Assembly: GCA_913057785.1 (NCBI GenBank)
Contig: CAJXPD010000096.1
Coordinates: 1 to 33,896, forward strand
Source: an uncultured Lewinella sp.
Lineage (GTDB): Bacteria > Bacteroidota > Bacteroidia > Chitinophagales > Saprospiraceae
Length of the DNA: 33,896 nt
Direction: 5' to 3'
The position numbers and the translations under genes were made by a program. The notes below the pieces were generated by a model, which saw nothing but the letters and a program-made list of their open reading frames with translations, had not been told where the DNA came from and ran no database searches. This document shows, piece by piece, positions 16,978-25,700 of the stretch. Within the stretch, counting starts at the first letter, position 1. The number at the start of each line of letters is the position of its first letter.

Positions 16978-19098
16978 TTAGGACTTGAGAATTTTTCTCG
17001 TGCCGATTCTTCCACTTTGATCCCGAATCTTGACTAAGTATAGACCGAGTGGCCAATCCTTAATATTAAGCTTACTAATTCCGGTCCCTTTGTATTGAAG
17101 AAATCCCGAAATGTGATAAACCTCCAGTTCATAGCTTCTGACATCGGTACTAATTAATATCTCGTTCACGGCGGGATTCGGATAAATCCTGAGATCTGGT
17201 ATGGCGGGCTGATTACTGCTGGTGGGTACAGCTACTTCGACCCGATTGGAGTAAGGGGAGGGACATCCATTTCCAATAGCATACACTCGATAGATTCGAC
17301 TTAAGTCTCCAGTAGCCAGGGCATCAGTGTCTAAAAAAGTAACTACATCTGCGGGTAATTCAACTAAGGTTTCAAAAGTACTCCCTCCATCCGTTGAAAC
17401 CTCAAGCAGGTAGCCGTTTTCTTGGCTGGCAATATCCAGCCAATTGAGCAGTACTCCCTCAGCGGTAAGGCTAGCGGCTAATTTCGCTGGCCCGTCTGGT
17501 GCAATACCATTTGCTAGACGGTTATTCAGCTGCCACTTATATAAGGAGTTTATGGCGGGCACCTTATTGGTCAATTCCTCGTATCCCTTTGGGTGAGCGA
17601 AGGTGTGTAAATTGGTGATCAAGGCCTCACAAGCGATGGCGTAGTTCTGACGGCCGGGAGGTTTCTGCAACTTGATGTTGCGAGAGAGTGGGACCTTCAC
17701 CTTCCAGGCTACACTGGCGACCGATGACCAACCATGCCCTGTCCCAAAACTTCCTCGATTGTACAGACCAAGCAGGGTATTCGTTTGTGCCTGAGAAAAG
17801 ATGATGTTGTCGAACAGCAAACCCTGACTCCATCTCCGATGCCCTTCACTAGCGCTATAGTCTCTTTCAGATTCACTGTTATAAAAGACTATTCCAGAGA
17901 CGCTGCTAGTACCGTTGGAAACAAAAGAATGCCTCCCCTCCGTTGCTCTGCAGTTTTCAAAAAGAATGTTGTTCGACGATCGACTGGTCACGAAATTGTA
18001 CCTTCTACCCCCGGTAATCAGAGAATGCGGTTGCAGGCCCTGGCAATCCAAAACGGTAACTCTGGTAGCAATAGTAGTTTCTACAGCTGCATAACTGAAG
18101 TGCAGGGCGGTTACTCCCTTCACCCAACAATCTTCAACACCAATTAAGCGGATGCCATTGCGGGCATGTTCTTCATCTTCAGATCCGGCGGTTTGGATGT
18201 CTATGCGAAGATCCTCAACCCCCATATTGGTTCTGATTCCCGTCTTGTCCCAAACGTATATTTCCGTTTCGGCTAAGCTAGGGTCTAGGTGATCATAGAT
18301 GGGCGCATCAAGCTTGATTTTGTTTTCTTCAAAATCTACTGCTGTGACGTACCGATTGTAATAGAGGTCTATTGATCCTGGTGACCAGGGGGCATCGGTA
18401 TCCGTGTCTCCGAAGTTGATGGTAGATAACCAACTCGAAGTAGATCGCTGTCGAATGATGATGTTATTCCCTGTATTGTATAGTTCAGGTGCGGTCACAT
18501 GCAATGAGCGAGAGCCTGCAGGTACAAAAGTATTGCGTAGGGTGGAGTGCGTTCCAGGGATCGCCCTAGACCAGTCGACGTTTGGTGCATTGCCTACCTG
18601 TATAATGTCTCGTTGATCCGGTGTATTGCCCATGCCTAGGAGTATCGTGTTGCTGTTTTCATCGCTTTCATCCCCAACACCCCGTAAGACTATCCCGCTT
18701 CCTTTAATCATAAGAGTGCCGTGAATTTCATAAGTTCCTGCCTCCAGCAATAGCGCGCCCCGAAATCCTTGCTCGTTCATGGGTTGATCTGCCATTTCAT
18801 CCAGGACGGCCTGAATATGGGCGGTATTGTCACCGGAAATAGGAGAGAGGGTGCGGATAGTAGGTAGAGTTGGAAGCGCTTCTTCACCATTTTTATATCC
18901 CGCATAGCTGAAATCTGGAATATAATTGTTTTCGGCATCCGCCACATAGCGGAGACAAGTCTGATCGTCCTCATAGACGATAGTGGAGGCCTCTTGTCCA
19001 TAGATAGAAGAAACCTTCAATACAATCATTAGCGCAAAACAATAGGCTTTACATCTCAAGAGGATAGGCAAGTTTGCCCCAGTCGCATGATTACCCAT
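16978..19098 (-). CDS. Secreted right-handed beta-helix protein, pectate-lyase-like, T9SS
   Basis: The 706-residue protein begins with a basic and hydrophobic signal region (about 1-35). It continues with a parallel beta-helix of the pectate lyase superfamily (about 60-500) containing repeated short strands such as GIRLIGVEDCWVKGV and NNILFENCRATEGRHSFV. Residues about 535-624 look like a fibronectin type III domain (GVLLNWLDIASQENGYLLEV). The end (638-706, IYPNPAVN to RKILKS) is a T9SS sorting domain. Such proteins are polysaccharide lyases, hydrolases or epimerases, and I cannot assign the polymer. It is first in an operon with the three-module protein, with palindromic sites upstream. Confidence 0.8.
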   Translation of the reverse strand: MGNHATGANLPILLRCKAYCFALMIVLKVSSIYGQEASTIVYEDDQTCLRYVADAENNYIPDFSYAGYKNGEEALPTLPTIRTLSPISGDNTAHIQAVLDEMADQPMNEQGFRGALLLEAGTYEIHGTLMIKGSGIVLRGVGDESDENSNTILLGMGNTPDQRDIIQVGNAPNVDWSRAIPGTHSTLRNTFVPAGSRSLHVTAPELYNTGNNIIIRQRSTSSWLSTINFGDTDTDAPWSPGSIDLYYNRYVTAVDFEENKIKLDAPIYDHLDPSLAETEIYVWDKTGIRTNMGVEDLRIDIQTAGSEDEEHARNGIRLIGVEDCWVKGVTALHFSYAAVETTIATRVTVLDCQGLQPHSLITGGRRYNFVTSRSSNNILFENCRATEGRHSFVSNGTSSVSGIVFYNSESERDYSASEGHRRWSQGLLFDNIIFSQAQTNTLLGLYNRGSFGTGHGWSSVASVAWKVKVPLSRNIKLQKPPGRQNYAIACEALITNLHTFAHPKGYEELTNKVPAINSLYKWQLNNRLANGIAPDGPAKLAASLTAEGVLLNWLDIASQENGYLLEVSTDGGSTFETLVELPADVVTFLDTDALATGDLSRIYRVYAIGNGCPSPYSNRVEVAVPTSSNQPAIPDLRIYPNPAVNEILISTDVRSYELEVYHISGFLQYKGTGISKLNIKDWPLGLYLVKIRDQSGRIGTRKILKS

Positions 19099-19135
19099 GA
19101 GTTATTCGAGGTTTTTAGCGAATAATATTCTTTGA

Positions 19136-19228
19136 TTGCCGCGGCAAGCGCTGTAAGTTATAAGATGCAGGTGAGATAATAATCTAGCATTGGCGTTAGA
19201 ATCGTACAGGCTTACTGCTAGTAGCAGT
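19136..19228. promoter_or_regulatory. Two palindromes upstream of lyase operon
   Basis: A perfect 12-base palindrome TTGCCGCGGCAA lies at 19136-19147, and ACTGCTA-G-TAGCAGT lies at 19214-19228. They are 38 and 116 bases upstream of the beta-helix gene start, where operators of dimeric regulators would be expected. The regulator is unknown. Confidence 0.35.
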
Positions 19229-19378
19229 TTAGTTTATTGTAGCGTGGTGATTAAGGAACTAATTTGGGCAGAAGTTCACCTTTACAAGGGTTGGTAAGGC
19301 CTTCCTAGGTGCTTTGTGGTGATCCAAATTTGCACTCATTTTTCGAAAATACCCCATAAGTGCTTGATAATGAATTGC

Positions 19379-19672
19379 TTAAAAGAATAGGTTTCTCCTC
19401 TTAACATATTTTAACAACTCAACTCCCAATTTTGCTTTCATCGAAGGATGAGGCTTTTCGATCGTTTTTTTGGCCTCATCTATCAAACTTAATTGCAATC
19501 CGGGCAAAGCTGTTGCATCTTTGTATTGTAAGTATTGAACACCTAATATACCTAATAACGAGATGATAACCTTAATTTTTGTTCAACCGTAATCGCTAAC
19601 CGCTGTCCAAACTCCTTCAGTGACAGCTTCCTCACTCAACCGCCGATCCTGGCGAACTTTTCCCAAAGGTTA
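19379..19672 (-). pseudogene. Possible decayed reading frame
   Basis: On the minus strand a frame of 67 codons without a start runs from 19582 to its TAA at 19379-19381. It reads as a hydrophobic stretch (KVIISLLGILGVQYLQY) followed by an amphipathic, basic tail (AKLGVELLKYVKRRNLFF). The same frame continues upstream beyond a TGA (19583-19585) for 28 more codons, to a TAA at 19670-19672. The composition looks protein-like, but there is no start and no family I know, so a gene remnant is possible and chance is not excluded. Confidence 0.25.
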
Positions 19673-20635
19673 ATGTCTAAGGTCTACATAAGGACCAAAA
19701 CAAAAAAGATCTGAAAGTGGCTTTCCTCCATTTCCCTCCACTTGCCGATCAACGAGAACAATTACTTTACTAATTTTTTAAGCCAAATTGAAATGGAATC
19801 CATCCAAGGACCTCAATTGTCCAACTATCACTATCTTCTTCTAGGGTTATTGCCCTTATTGCTCTGAGTAAATCTCAGTGAAGTCTAACTGCTTGATAGT
19901 AAGCTGTCTAAATGAAGATACCTTCCTATTAGTCCATATCTTTCCTTTTTGACGCTAAGCAGTAGCACTTTCCTTCTTTTCCCTTTTTATTGCTGCCTTT
20001 GTATAGGCCTATTTTGATGAGTAGAACAGGTCCATCATGTGATCACTGATTCTAGCCACCATTCTTAAATGGTATTGCCACCTTATCAATCGTGCAGTAC
20101 GTTTAAGGAGTCTATCTCTCTACAACAGTAGGGGCTTCGGATCTGTGCCGATCCTTACAGAGAGGAATGTTTGGAACAGTATGAACTGGTCTGCGCTGAT
20201 CTAACTTTGCTAGCCGTAATGCTGCTACGAACCTTCAATGGATATATTGATCCATTCTAAGGACTCATCTATTATCTAATCCGTCATGGATCTTGGGCTG
20301 TAATCGTATTGCCCATTACTCCAATGGCTAGTCTTTGCCAAGTCTAGATCAATTGTATCAGGCTAGGTATAGACCCTCTAATCCTATAGCTAATTTGAAG
20401 CAAGCTTACTTGCCGAAATAACATCGTGTTGACGACGCGGTAGCTTTAAAATCTATGCTATTGCTCTCGCTCACCCATGCTCTATCGAGGCTTTCATTTC
20501 GATCGAAAGCCCGGCCCCACCTATGTGTTAGTCGCGAATAGCACACAAGGAGGTCCGGATTCTTAATCCACCTCAATGTTTAACCCTGTCGTAGCGGAGC
20601 GCCATTTCTGTCTGCGACCCCAAAAGTGTACTATC
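19673..20635. other. Non-coding region rich in small inverted repeats
   Basis: About 960 bases have stops in all frames and no convincing gene. Hairpin candidates include ACCATT/AATGGT (20058-20073), CTCTCT/AGAGAG enclosing GGATC/GATCC (20116-20164), AATGGAT/ATCCATT (20237-20256), GGCTTTC/GAAAGCC (20489-20511), and GAGGT-GGATT/AATCC-ACCTC (20550-20574). The last ones lie just ahead of the small peptide gene and may form its leader. I see no tRNA, tmRNA, RNase P or SRP RNA signature. Confidence 0.4.
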
Positions 20636-20809
20636 ATGACTACCAATAATAAAGTATTAGCCACAGTTAACAATTCTTTCGCAGCTTTTATCAATACTGA
20701 AATTGAAACGCCACAATTGTCTTTCATCAAGGGAGGTGACGGCTCAGAAGGAGAAGGAGATGATGATGGTAATGGATATGTGGGGACTGAAGATATTATT
20801 ACCTTTTAG
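20636..20809 (+). CDS. Double-glycine leader peptide, RiPP-precursor-like
   Basis: This is a 57-residue peptide starting at the ATG at 20636 (an in-frame ATG at 20576 would add 20 residues unlike a leader). Residues 1-34 resemble the double-glycine leaders of Bacteroidota peptide precursors: a polar helix (VLATVNNSFAAFIN), then TPQLSFIKGG, with the pair Gly33-Gly34 where a C39 peptidase of an ABC exporter would cut. The predicted core (35-57) is very acidic and glycine-rich (DGSEGEGDDDGNGYVGTE), has no cysteine and ends in hydrophobic IITF. No maturation enzyme, C39 transporter or immunity gene lies nearby. It could instead be an unmodified secreted peptide. A strong terminator follows by 15 bases, showing a one-gene transcript. 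Confidence 0.6.
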   Translation: MTTNNKVLATVNNSFAAFINTEIETPQLSFIKGGDGSEGEGDDDGNGYVGTEDIITF

Positions 20810-20824
20810 TAAGAACTAACTAAG

Positions 20825-20858
20825 AATGGGCCCATTTTTTGGGCCCATTTTCTTTTTC
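20825..20858 (+). terminator. Strong intrinsic terminator after peptide gene
   Basis: AATGGGCCCA (20825-20834) and TGGGCCCATT (20840-20849) are perfect 10-base arms with a T5 loop, and TTCTTTTTC follows. It ends the peptide transcript, and its hairpin could also act on the convergent gene that stops at 20857. Confidence 0.85.
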
Positions 20859-22290
20859 AAAGTAATTCCAACTTAGTAATTAGCCAACTACGATTGGTAA
20901 TACTAGTTTCACTAGCTATTCGCTCTTTCAAACGCACTTTAGAACTCGAGTCTAGTTGCCTCTTTATTTTTCTATTGGCAATGAGTTTCATCATACTGAT
21001 AAAGCCTAGATGAACTTCCTTATGATGCTTGCCAAACGTCTTATTTCTTTGCATGTATTTACTAAAAGCAAGTAGGTTTGAAATAAGTAAATCGTAGTAA
21101 CTTTCATCCTGAATAAACAACTCAAATAAGGCTCGAGCTGATAGTAGCTTTCCTCTTACCTGGTAGAATGGGTTGGTAAATTGAAATTGTGAAATGAGCT
21201 GGTCCGTTTTTTCAAATTCTCCCTTTCCGTAATATAGAAAAGCTAAACAGAGGGTTTGTGCATTTTCTCTTACGCCACGGTCCATAAACCTTGCATAGCC
21301 ATCTATGAAGTCCGCTACCCAATCGAATTGCTGTAGCTTGACTCCTGCAGCACAAATATTAGTAAATGCCGCATCTGTCATTTTGTTATTTTGAAGTAAG
21401 ATCTTTTCACTTAGTCCAATTTGATAGAGTTTAAAACTATCTTTAATGTATTCTGGATAACCTGCATTTCCTTTTCGAATAGTGAAATTTAACAGATGAT
21501 TGAAAAGGAGATTCTTATCATTATGATGCAGTTTCCCCGCATTCAACAGAAAGACTTCCAAGGCAGCGTTGAATTCATCACGTTCCTCTTTGACATACAA
21601 GTTCCTCGCCTTACCATAAAGATCTATTTCCAGTTCAATCCCTTCTCTTGCTTTTGATTTCAGGAGTATATCATCTATGTATTGCGTTTCATAGGTCTTA
21701 GATAGTATATTAGACCTGGCCGCCATTTCTGCTGCCAGTTTGAGTTTTGCTACTTCAAAAAACCGATCTAAATGCACATCCACTTGCTCCAGATAGTTCT
21801 CCTTGACCAGATGTTTTTTAGTGGAGGGATGAAAGAAGAACTGATCCAAATTCTTCATAGACTCATACTGATAAAAACTATTTCGGTAGGGTAGGGCGTC
21901 CAACTCCTTCGTGATCTCCTCCGTACTCTTCTCAAAATACTCGTATAGATCCCGCTGCCCATAGGCATCCCTCAATAATTTCTTTCGTTCGAAATCTCGT
22001 TTTTGAACCTGCTCCGCCACTAGAAACTCTTCTAGAAGGTTTACTAGATCCGTCATTACATGTCGCATTTTCTGTGATTGGAATTGTCGATCTGGGAAGA
22101 GGTGATGAAACACATTTTCTTTGCTTAGCTTCCCCGAAGTGTATTCTGGGTGATATTTACGTACATATTCAAAAAAGGGAACACAGTGCTTCTTATAAGA
22201 GTAGTACGGGGAGCGGATGAACTTATGGAACCGCCGAATCTCCTCGTCAGAGAGTGTTTTTAAGATTTTCAGGAGTTTAGATCCTTGCAT
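20857..22290 (-). CDS. Helical protein of unknown function
   Basis: The 477-residue protein has no signal peptide, membrane helix or enzyme motif. It is rich in Leu, Lys, Glu, Phe and Tyr and appears all-helical with TPR-like spacing, for example LCLAFLYYGKGEFEKTDQLISQF and FFEYVRKYHPEYTSGKLSKEN. The N-terminus (KLLKILKTLSDEEIRRFHKFIRSPYY) is distinctive. I believe similar proteins occur in Saprospiraceae and relatives without known function, but this is recollection of style, not a match. It is a single gene, divergent from the cytochrome lipoprotein and convergent with the peptide gene. A scaffold or interaction role is possible; nothing shows a link to the peptide. Confidence 0.75.
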   Translation of the reverse strand: MQGSKLLKILKTLSDEEIRRFHKFIRSPYYSYKKHCVPFFEYVRKYHPEYTSGKLSKENVFHHLFPDRQFQSQKMRHVMTDLVNLLEEFLVAEQVQKRDFERKKLLRDAYGQRDLYEYFEKSTEEITKELDALPYRNSFYQYESMKNLDQFFFHPSTKKHLVKENYLEQVDVHLDRFFEVAKLKLAAEMAARSNILSKTYETQYIDDILLKSKAREGIELEIDLYGKARNLYVKEERDEFNAALEVFLLNAGKLHHNDKNLLFNHLLNFTIRKGNAGYPEYIKDSFKLYQIGLSEKILLQNNKMTDAAFTNICAAGVKLQQFDWVADFIDGYARFMDRGVRENAQTLCLAFLYYGKGEFEKTDQLISQFQFTNPFYQVRGKLLSARALFELFIQDESYYDLLISNLLAFSKYMQRNKTFGKHHKEVHLGFISMMKLIANRKIKRQLDSSSKVRLKERIASETSITNRSWLITKLELL

Positions 22291-22545
22291 ATGTGTTGTT
22301 ATTTTTCGAACAAGCTTAAATATACAGAAAAATATGCCTTTTGACTAGTTACCAATCTTTCAGAGAAATGCATTTCATAATTGTGTTAAAAAGGACCTGC
22401 TGGACCTTTCGATGTAGACTTTTGGGCCTAGAAGCCTATAAATTTGTGAGAAAATCTTGAACAGGCCTCCTTATTTGTCCCAGAATAACTTTCAGATCGC
22501 CCTTACCTTGTAATCGAAATGAGGAGACATTAACTTTTACTGAGT

Positions 22546-22671
22546 CGTGGCAGGGAATGTGTAATCGAAAGTTGATGTAGTTAAATAACAAGGGATGATT
22601 TCGTTGGAGGAACTTAATCAAGCCTAATTAACTACACTTTCGTACCTTCCTGTGCCACGTTTCTTTTTTTG
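22546..22671 (+). repeat. Imperfect long inverted repeat followed by T-run
   Basis: The left arm has CGTGGCA (22546-22552), CGAAAGT (22566-22572) and GTAGTTAA (22577-22584). Their complements TTAACTAC (22628-22635), ACTTTCG (22636-22642) and TGCCACG (22653-22659) occur in reverse order. TTTCTTTTTTT follows directly. As RNA it would be a bulged hairpin with a terminator-like end; as DNA it could be a small mobile-repeat relic. Confidence 0.5.
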
Positions 22672-22680
22672 TCACCCTTC

Positions 22681-22688
22681 TAGTTTTG
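22681..22688 (+). promoter_or_regulatory. Bacteroidetes-type -7 box before cytochrome lipoprotein
   Basis: TAGTTTTG, identical to the box before the esterase gene at 1038, lies 49 bases ahead of the ATG at 22738. No TTG at the right -33 spacing is clear; the nearest TTTG ends at 22671. Confidence 0.3.
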
Positions 22689-22737
22689 TTCCTTTCTAGC
22701 TTGTCGCTTATCTTAGGTATAAAATTACCTTCAGAAC

Positions 22738-25700
22738 ATGCGATTATTTTTAGCCAACCCTTTTCAACAACAAGTACCCTTTTCTTTTGCAGTTGCTTTG
22801 GCCATTGCCGTTTTTCTAGGCGCTAGCTGTACACAGCTACCACAGTCCGATCCTCAGAATGGACTAGACCAATTCACGATACAAGATGGATTTTCGATTG
22901 AGTTGTTTGCCGCAGAACCCCTAATCAAGGACCCGGTGGATATGGAAATTGATGAAGATGGTAGACTATTTGTGGTGGAGATGCCAGGTTATCCACTAGA
23001 TCTTGGGCGAAGTGGGAAAATTAAGCAGTTGCTCGATACCGATAATGATGGTTATCCCGATAAAAGCATAGTCTTTGCAGACAGTCTCTTGCTACCCACG
23101 GGCATTATGCGCTGGAAGAAAGGATTTATTGTAACGGATACGCCTGATGTCCTTTATCTGGAAGATTCGGATGGAGATGGCAGAGCGGATATTCGAGAAG
23201 TACTTCTGACGGGATTCGCCTTGTCTAACCCGCAGCACAACCTCAATAACCCAAGCTATGGCCTTGACAATTGGATATATCTAGCAAATGAAGGATATTT
23301 CACCACCGTTGATTACAAGGACTTGTTTGGGGATGAGGGCGCACCTGTGCACTTCCCGGGGATAGCAGATGGGCCTATCCTGCCTCAGAATGGGGGAGAT
23401 CGAAATGTGCGTTTCAAACCTGAAGAAGGCAAATTGGAAATGTGTGCCGCCAGTACCCAGTTTGGGCAAACCTTTGATCCATGGGGCCATCACTTTCAAA
23501 CCTCAAATTTCCATCCACTTTGGCATGAGGTCATCGCAGCCAGATACCTAGCCCGAAACCCAGATCTGCTGGCTGCCGAAACTGCCCAATATTTACCTGA
23601 TGAGCCAATCAATGAAGTCTTTCCTACCAGTCAATCACCGGAACACCAATTACTGACTGATGTGGGGGTGATCACTTCAGGTTGCGGAATCAATTGGTAT
23701 ATGGGAGGAGCATTCCCTAAGTCCTTCAATAATGTCCTTTTTCTATGTGAACCGGTTCACAATCTTCTGCAAGCCAACAAAATTACCCCTCGTGGTGCCA
23801 CTTTTTCTGCACATCGCCTCCAAGAAGGGGAAGAATTTCTTAGCTCCACGGATACCTGGTTTAGACCTTCCAATACCTACATAGGTCCGGATGGGGCCCT
23901 ATACTTGATTGATTATCATCGTCGAATCATAGAGCACCCGGAATGGATGTCCGATGAGGTAAATGAATCCGGGCAGTTGTATGAAGGGACAGACAAAGGG
24001 CGAATCTACCGAATTACCAGCAAGGGCGCTGCTCCTCCGCAATGGCTTGATCAATTGGGCCTCTCTTCTCAAATGGCATTGGAATGGGTACCCTTTTTGA
24101 ATGATAAGAATTCATGGTGGCGGAGCACGGCACAACGCCTACTGGTAGCAGAAGAAGGAACGGGGAAAGAAGTGGCAGCGGCCATTGAACAGGTAGCTAA
24201 GAGCGCTGAAGGACAAGCCGGCAGGGTTCACGCCTTATGGACGCTAGATGGCATAGGAAAGATGGACAAAAGCTTACTTGAACAAGCCCTGCATGATCCC
24301 ATTTCAGGGGTGCGTGAGAATGCCATCCAACTTATGGAAAAACGGCTAGAAGAAGAACCAGCTTTGGCCAACCTACTATTTCAGATAAAAGATGATCCGG
24401 ACCCCAGAGTACGTTTTCAACTGCTTTGCACCCTGGGCTTTGTAGAAAGCGCTGAAGCACAAAGTATTCGAGAACAATTGTTATTACAGGACCTGGAAAG
24501 TGAATGGACCCACTTAGCAGCACTTTCTGCCTCCCCAGGTCAGGAGTTAGCCCTTTTTGAATGGGCTATTGAGACCTTGTCCAATAAAATGGATCAGGGA
24601 GGAGGCCCTTTTATCAAGAACCTTAGTGCCTTGATTGGAAGAAAAGCAAATGATCAGGAGCTTAACTCCCTATTGCAGCAAATAGGCACCCTGTCCACAG
24701 CGCTCAAATCAGTAGCCCTCCAAGGACTTGCCATGGGCGTATCCTCAGATCGAAAAGGAATTTCGACGGCTAACAGGAAAGAGCTGGTGAACTGGTCATT
24801 GGGTGAAGGTTCAGATCTGCGAAGTGCCTGTCTAGATCTGCTAAAGAAAATTGGCTTACCTGGTTCTTCGCAGGGTACTAAAGAAATAAAGGATACCGCT
24901 TTAGATCTGATCGCGAACGCAGCAGTGGATCAACAGCTCAGAGCGGATGCCATCAGTCTCCTGGCTCTTACTAGAACCACAGATTTGCAAGAGATATTTA
25001 GGGCACAAATTCAACCAAGTACCCCGGCCGCCATGCAGCAGGCGGCGATCAAGGGACTGGCTACGATTGCTGGGACGGAGAATGCGGCTTTCTTATTGGA
25101 AGTATGGGATCAATTGACCCCGGCAGTCCGAGCCACCGTGGTGAGTTCCTTTAGACGTTATCCAAAACGGATGCATTTGTTTCTAACGGCGGTTGAAGAA
25201 GGCCAGATAGCAGCTCAGGGTGTTGGTCCTAAGCAGGTTTTCGAGATTCTCAAGAATGATGATAAATCTGTTCGTCGTCGAGCCACCGAATTGTTTCAGC
25301 CGCAGGAAGGCGAACGGGAAGCCGTCCTAGCAAAATATAAACCGTCCTTGGATAATGTTGGAGATTTTGCCCAGGGCAAAGTAGTGTTCCAAGCTGAATG
25401 TTCGAACTGCCACCAATTGGGCGGAGTAGATGGTTATCCACTTGGGCCAGATCTAGCAAGTATCCGGAACCGTACCAAAGCATCTATCCTGCATGATATT
25501 TTAATCCCCAATGCAGCGATTGCTGATGGTTATGTGTGGACGGTAACGACCAAGGAAGCGGCTGAGCACAGTGGGATTATTGCCAAAGAATCACCTTCCT
25601 CCATTACTTTACGATTCTTGGAAGTTGAAGATCAAGTGATTAGCAGGGAGAATATTGCTACTATTAGTTCGGCCCCGACTTCACTAATGACTACAGGCCT

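Larger units (their letters stand above)
22291..22737. other. Divergent intergenic region with large inverted repeat
   Basis: These 447 bases lie between two divergent genes. They contain a small AAAGG-A-CC/GG-A-CCTTT hairpin (22390-22409) and a large imperfect inverted repeat with T-run (22546-22671, listed separately). A TAGTTTTG box at 22681-22688 could be the -7 element for the gene at 22738. A 61-codon minus-strand frame (22436-22621) overlaps the repeat and is not convincing. Confidence 0.45.

Noticed and set aside
17734..18147. 137-codon plus-strand frame inside the beta-helix gene
   Set aside because: It is opposite a well-supported coding sequence and has no family features.
19793..19867. 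24-codon plus-strand frame ending in a Leu-rich tail (LLLGLLPLLL), toxin-like in look
   Set aside because: Too short, no ribosome site, no antisense RNA or partner visible; could be chance in T/C-rich DNA.
20576..20635. 20-residue N-terminal extension of the double-glycine peptide
   Set aside because: The extension has Cys, Arg and His unlike a leader and lies in the hairpin-rich stretch; the ATG at 20636 gives a normal leader.
19099..20635. tRNA, tmRNA, RNase P, SRP RNA, CRISPR array or retron in the long gene-free stretch
   Set aside because: No T-arm or conserved RNA signature, no regular repeat-spacer pattern, and no reverse transcriptase nearby.
22436..22621. 61-codon minus-strand frame in the divergent spacer
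   Set aside because: It overlaps one arm of the large inverted repeat and has no motif; chance is more likely.
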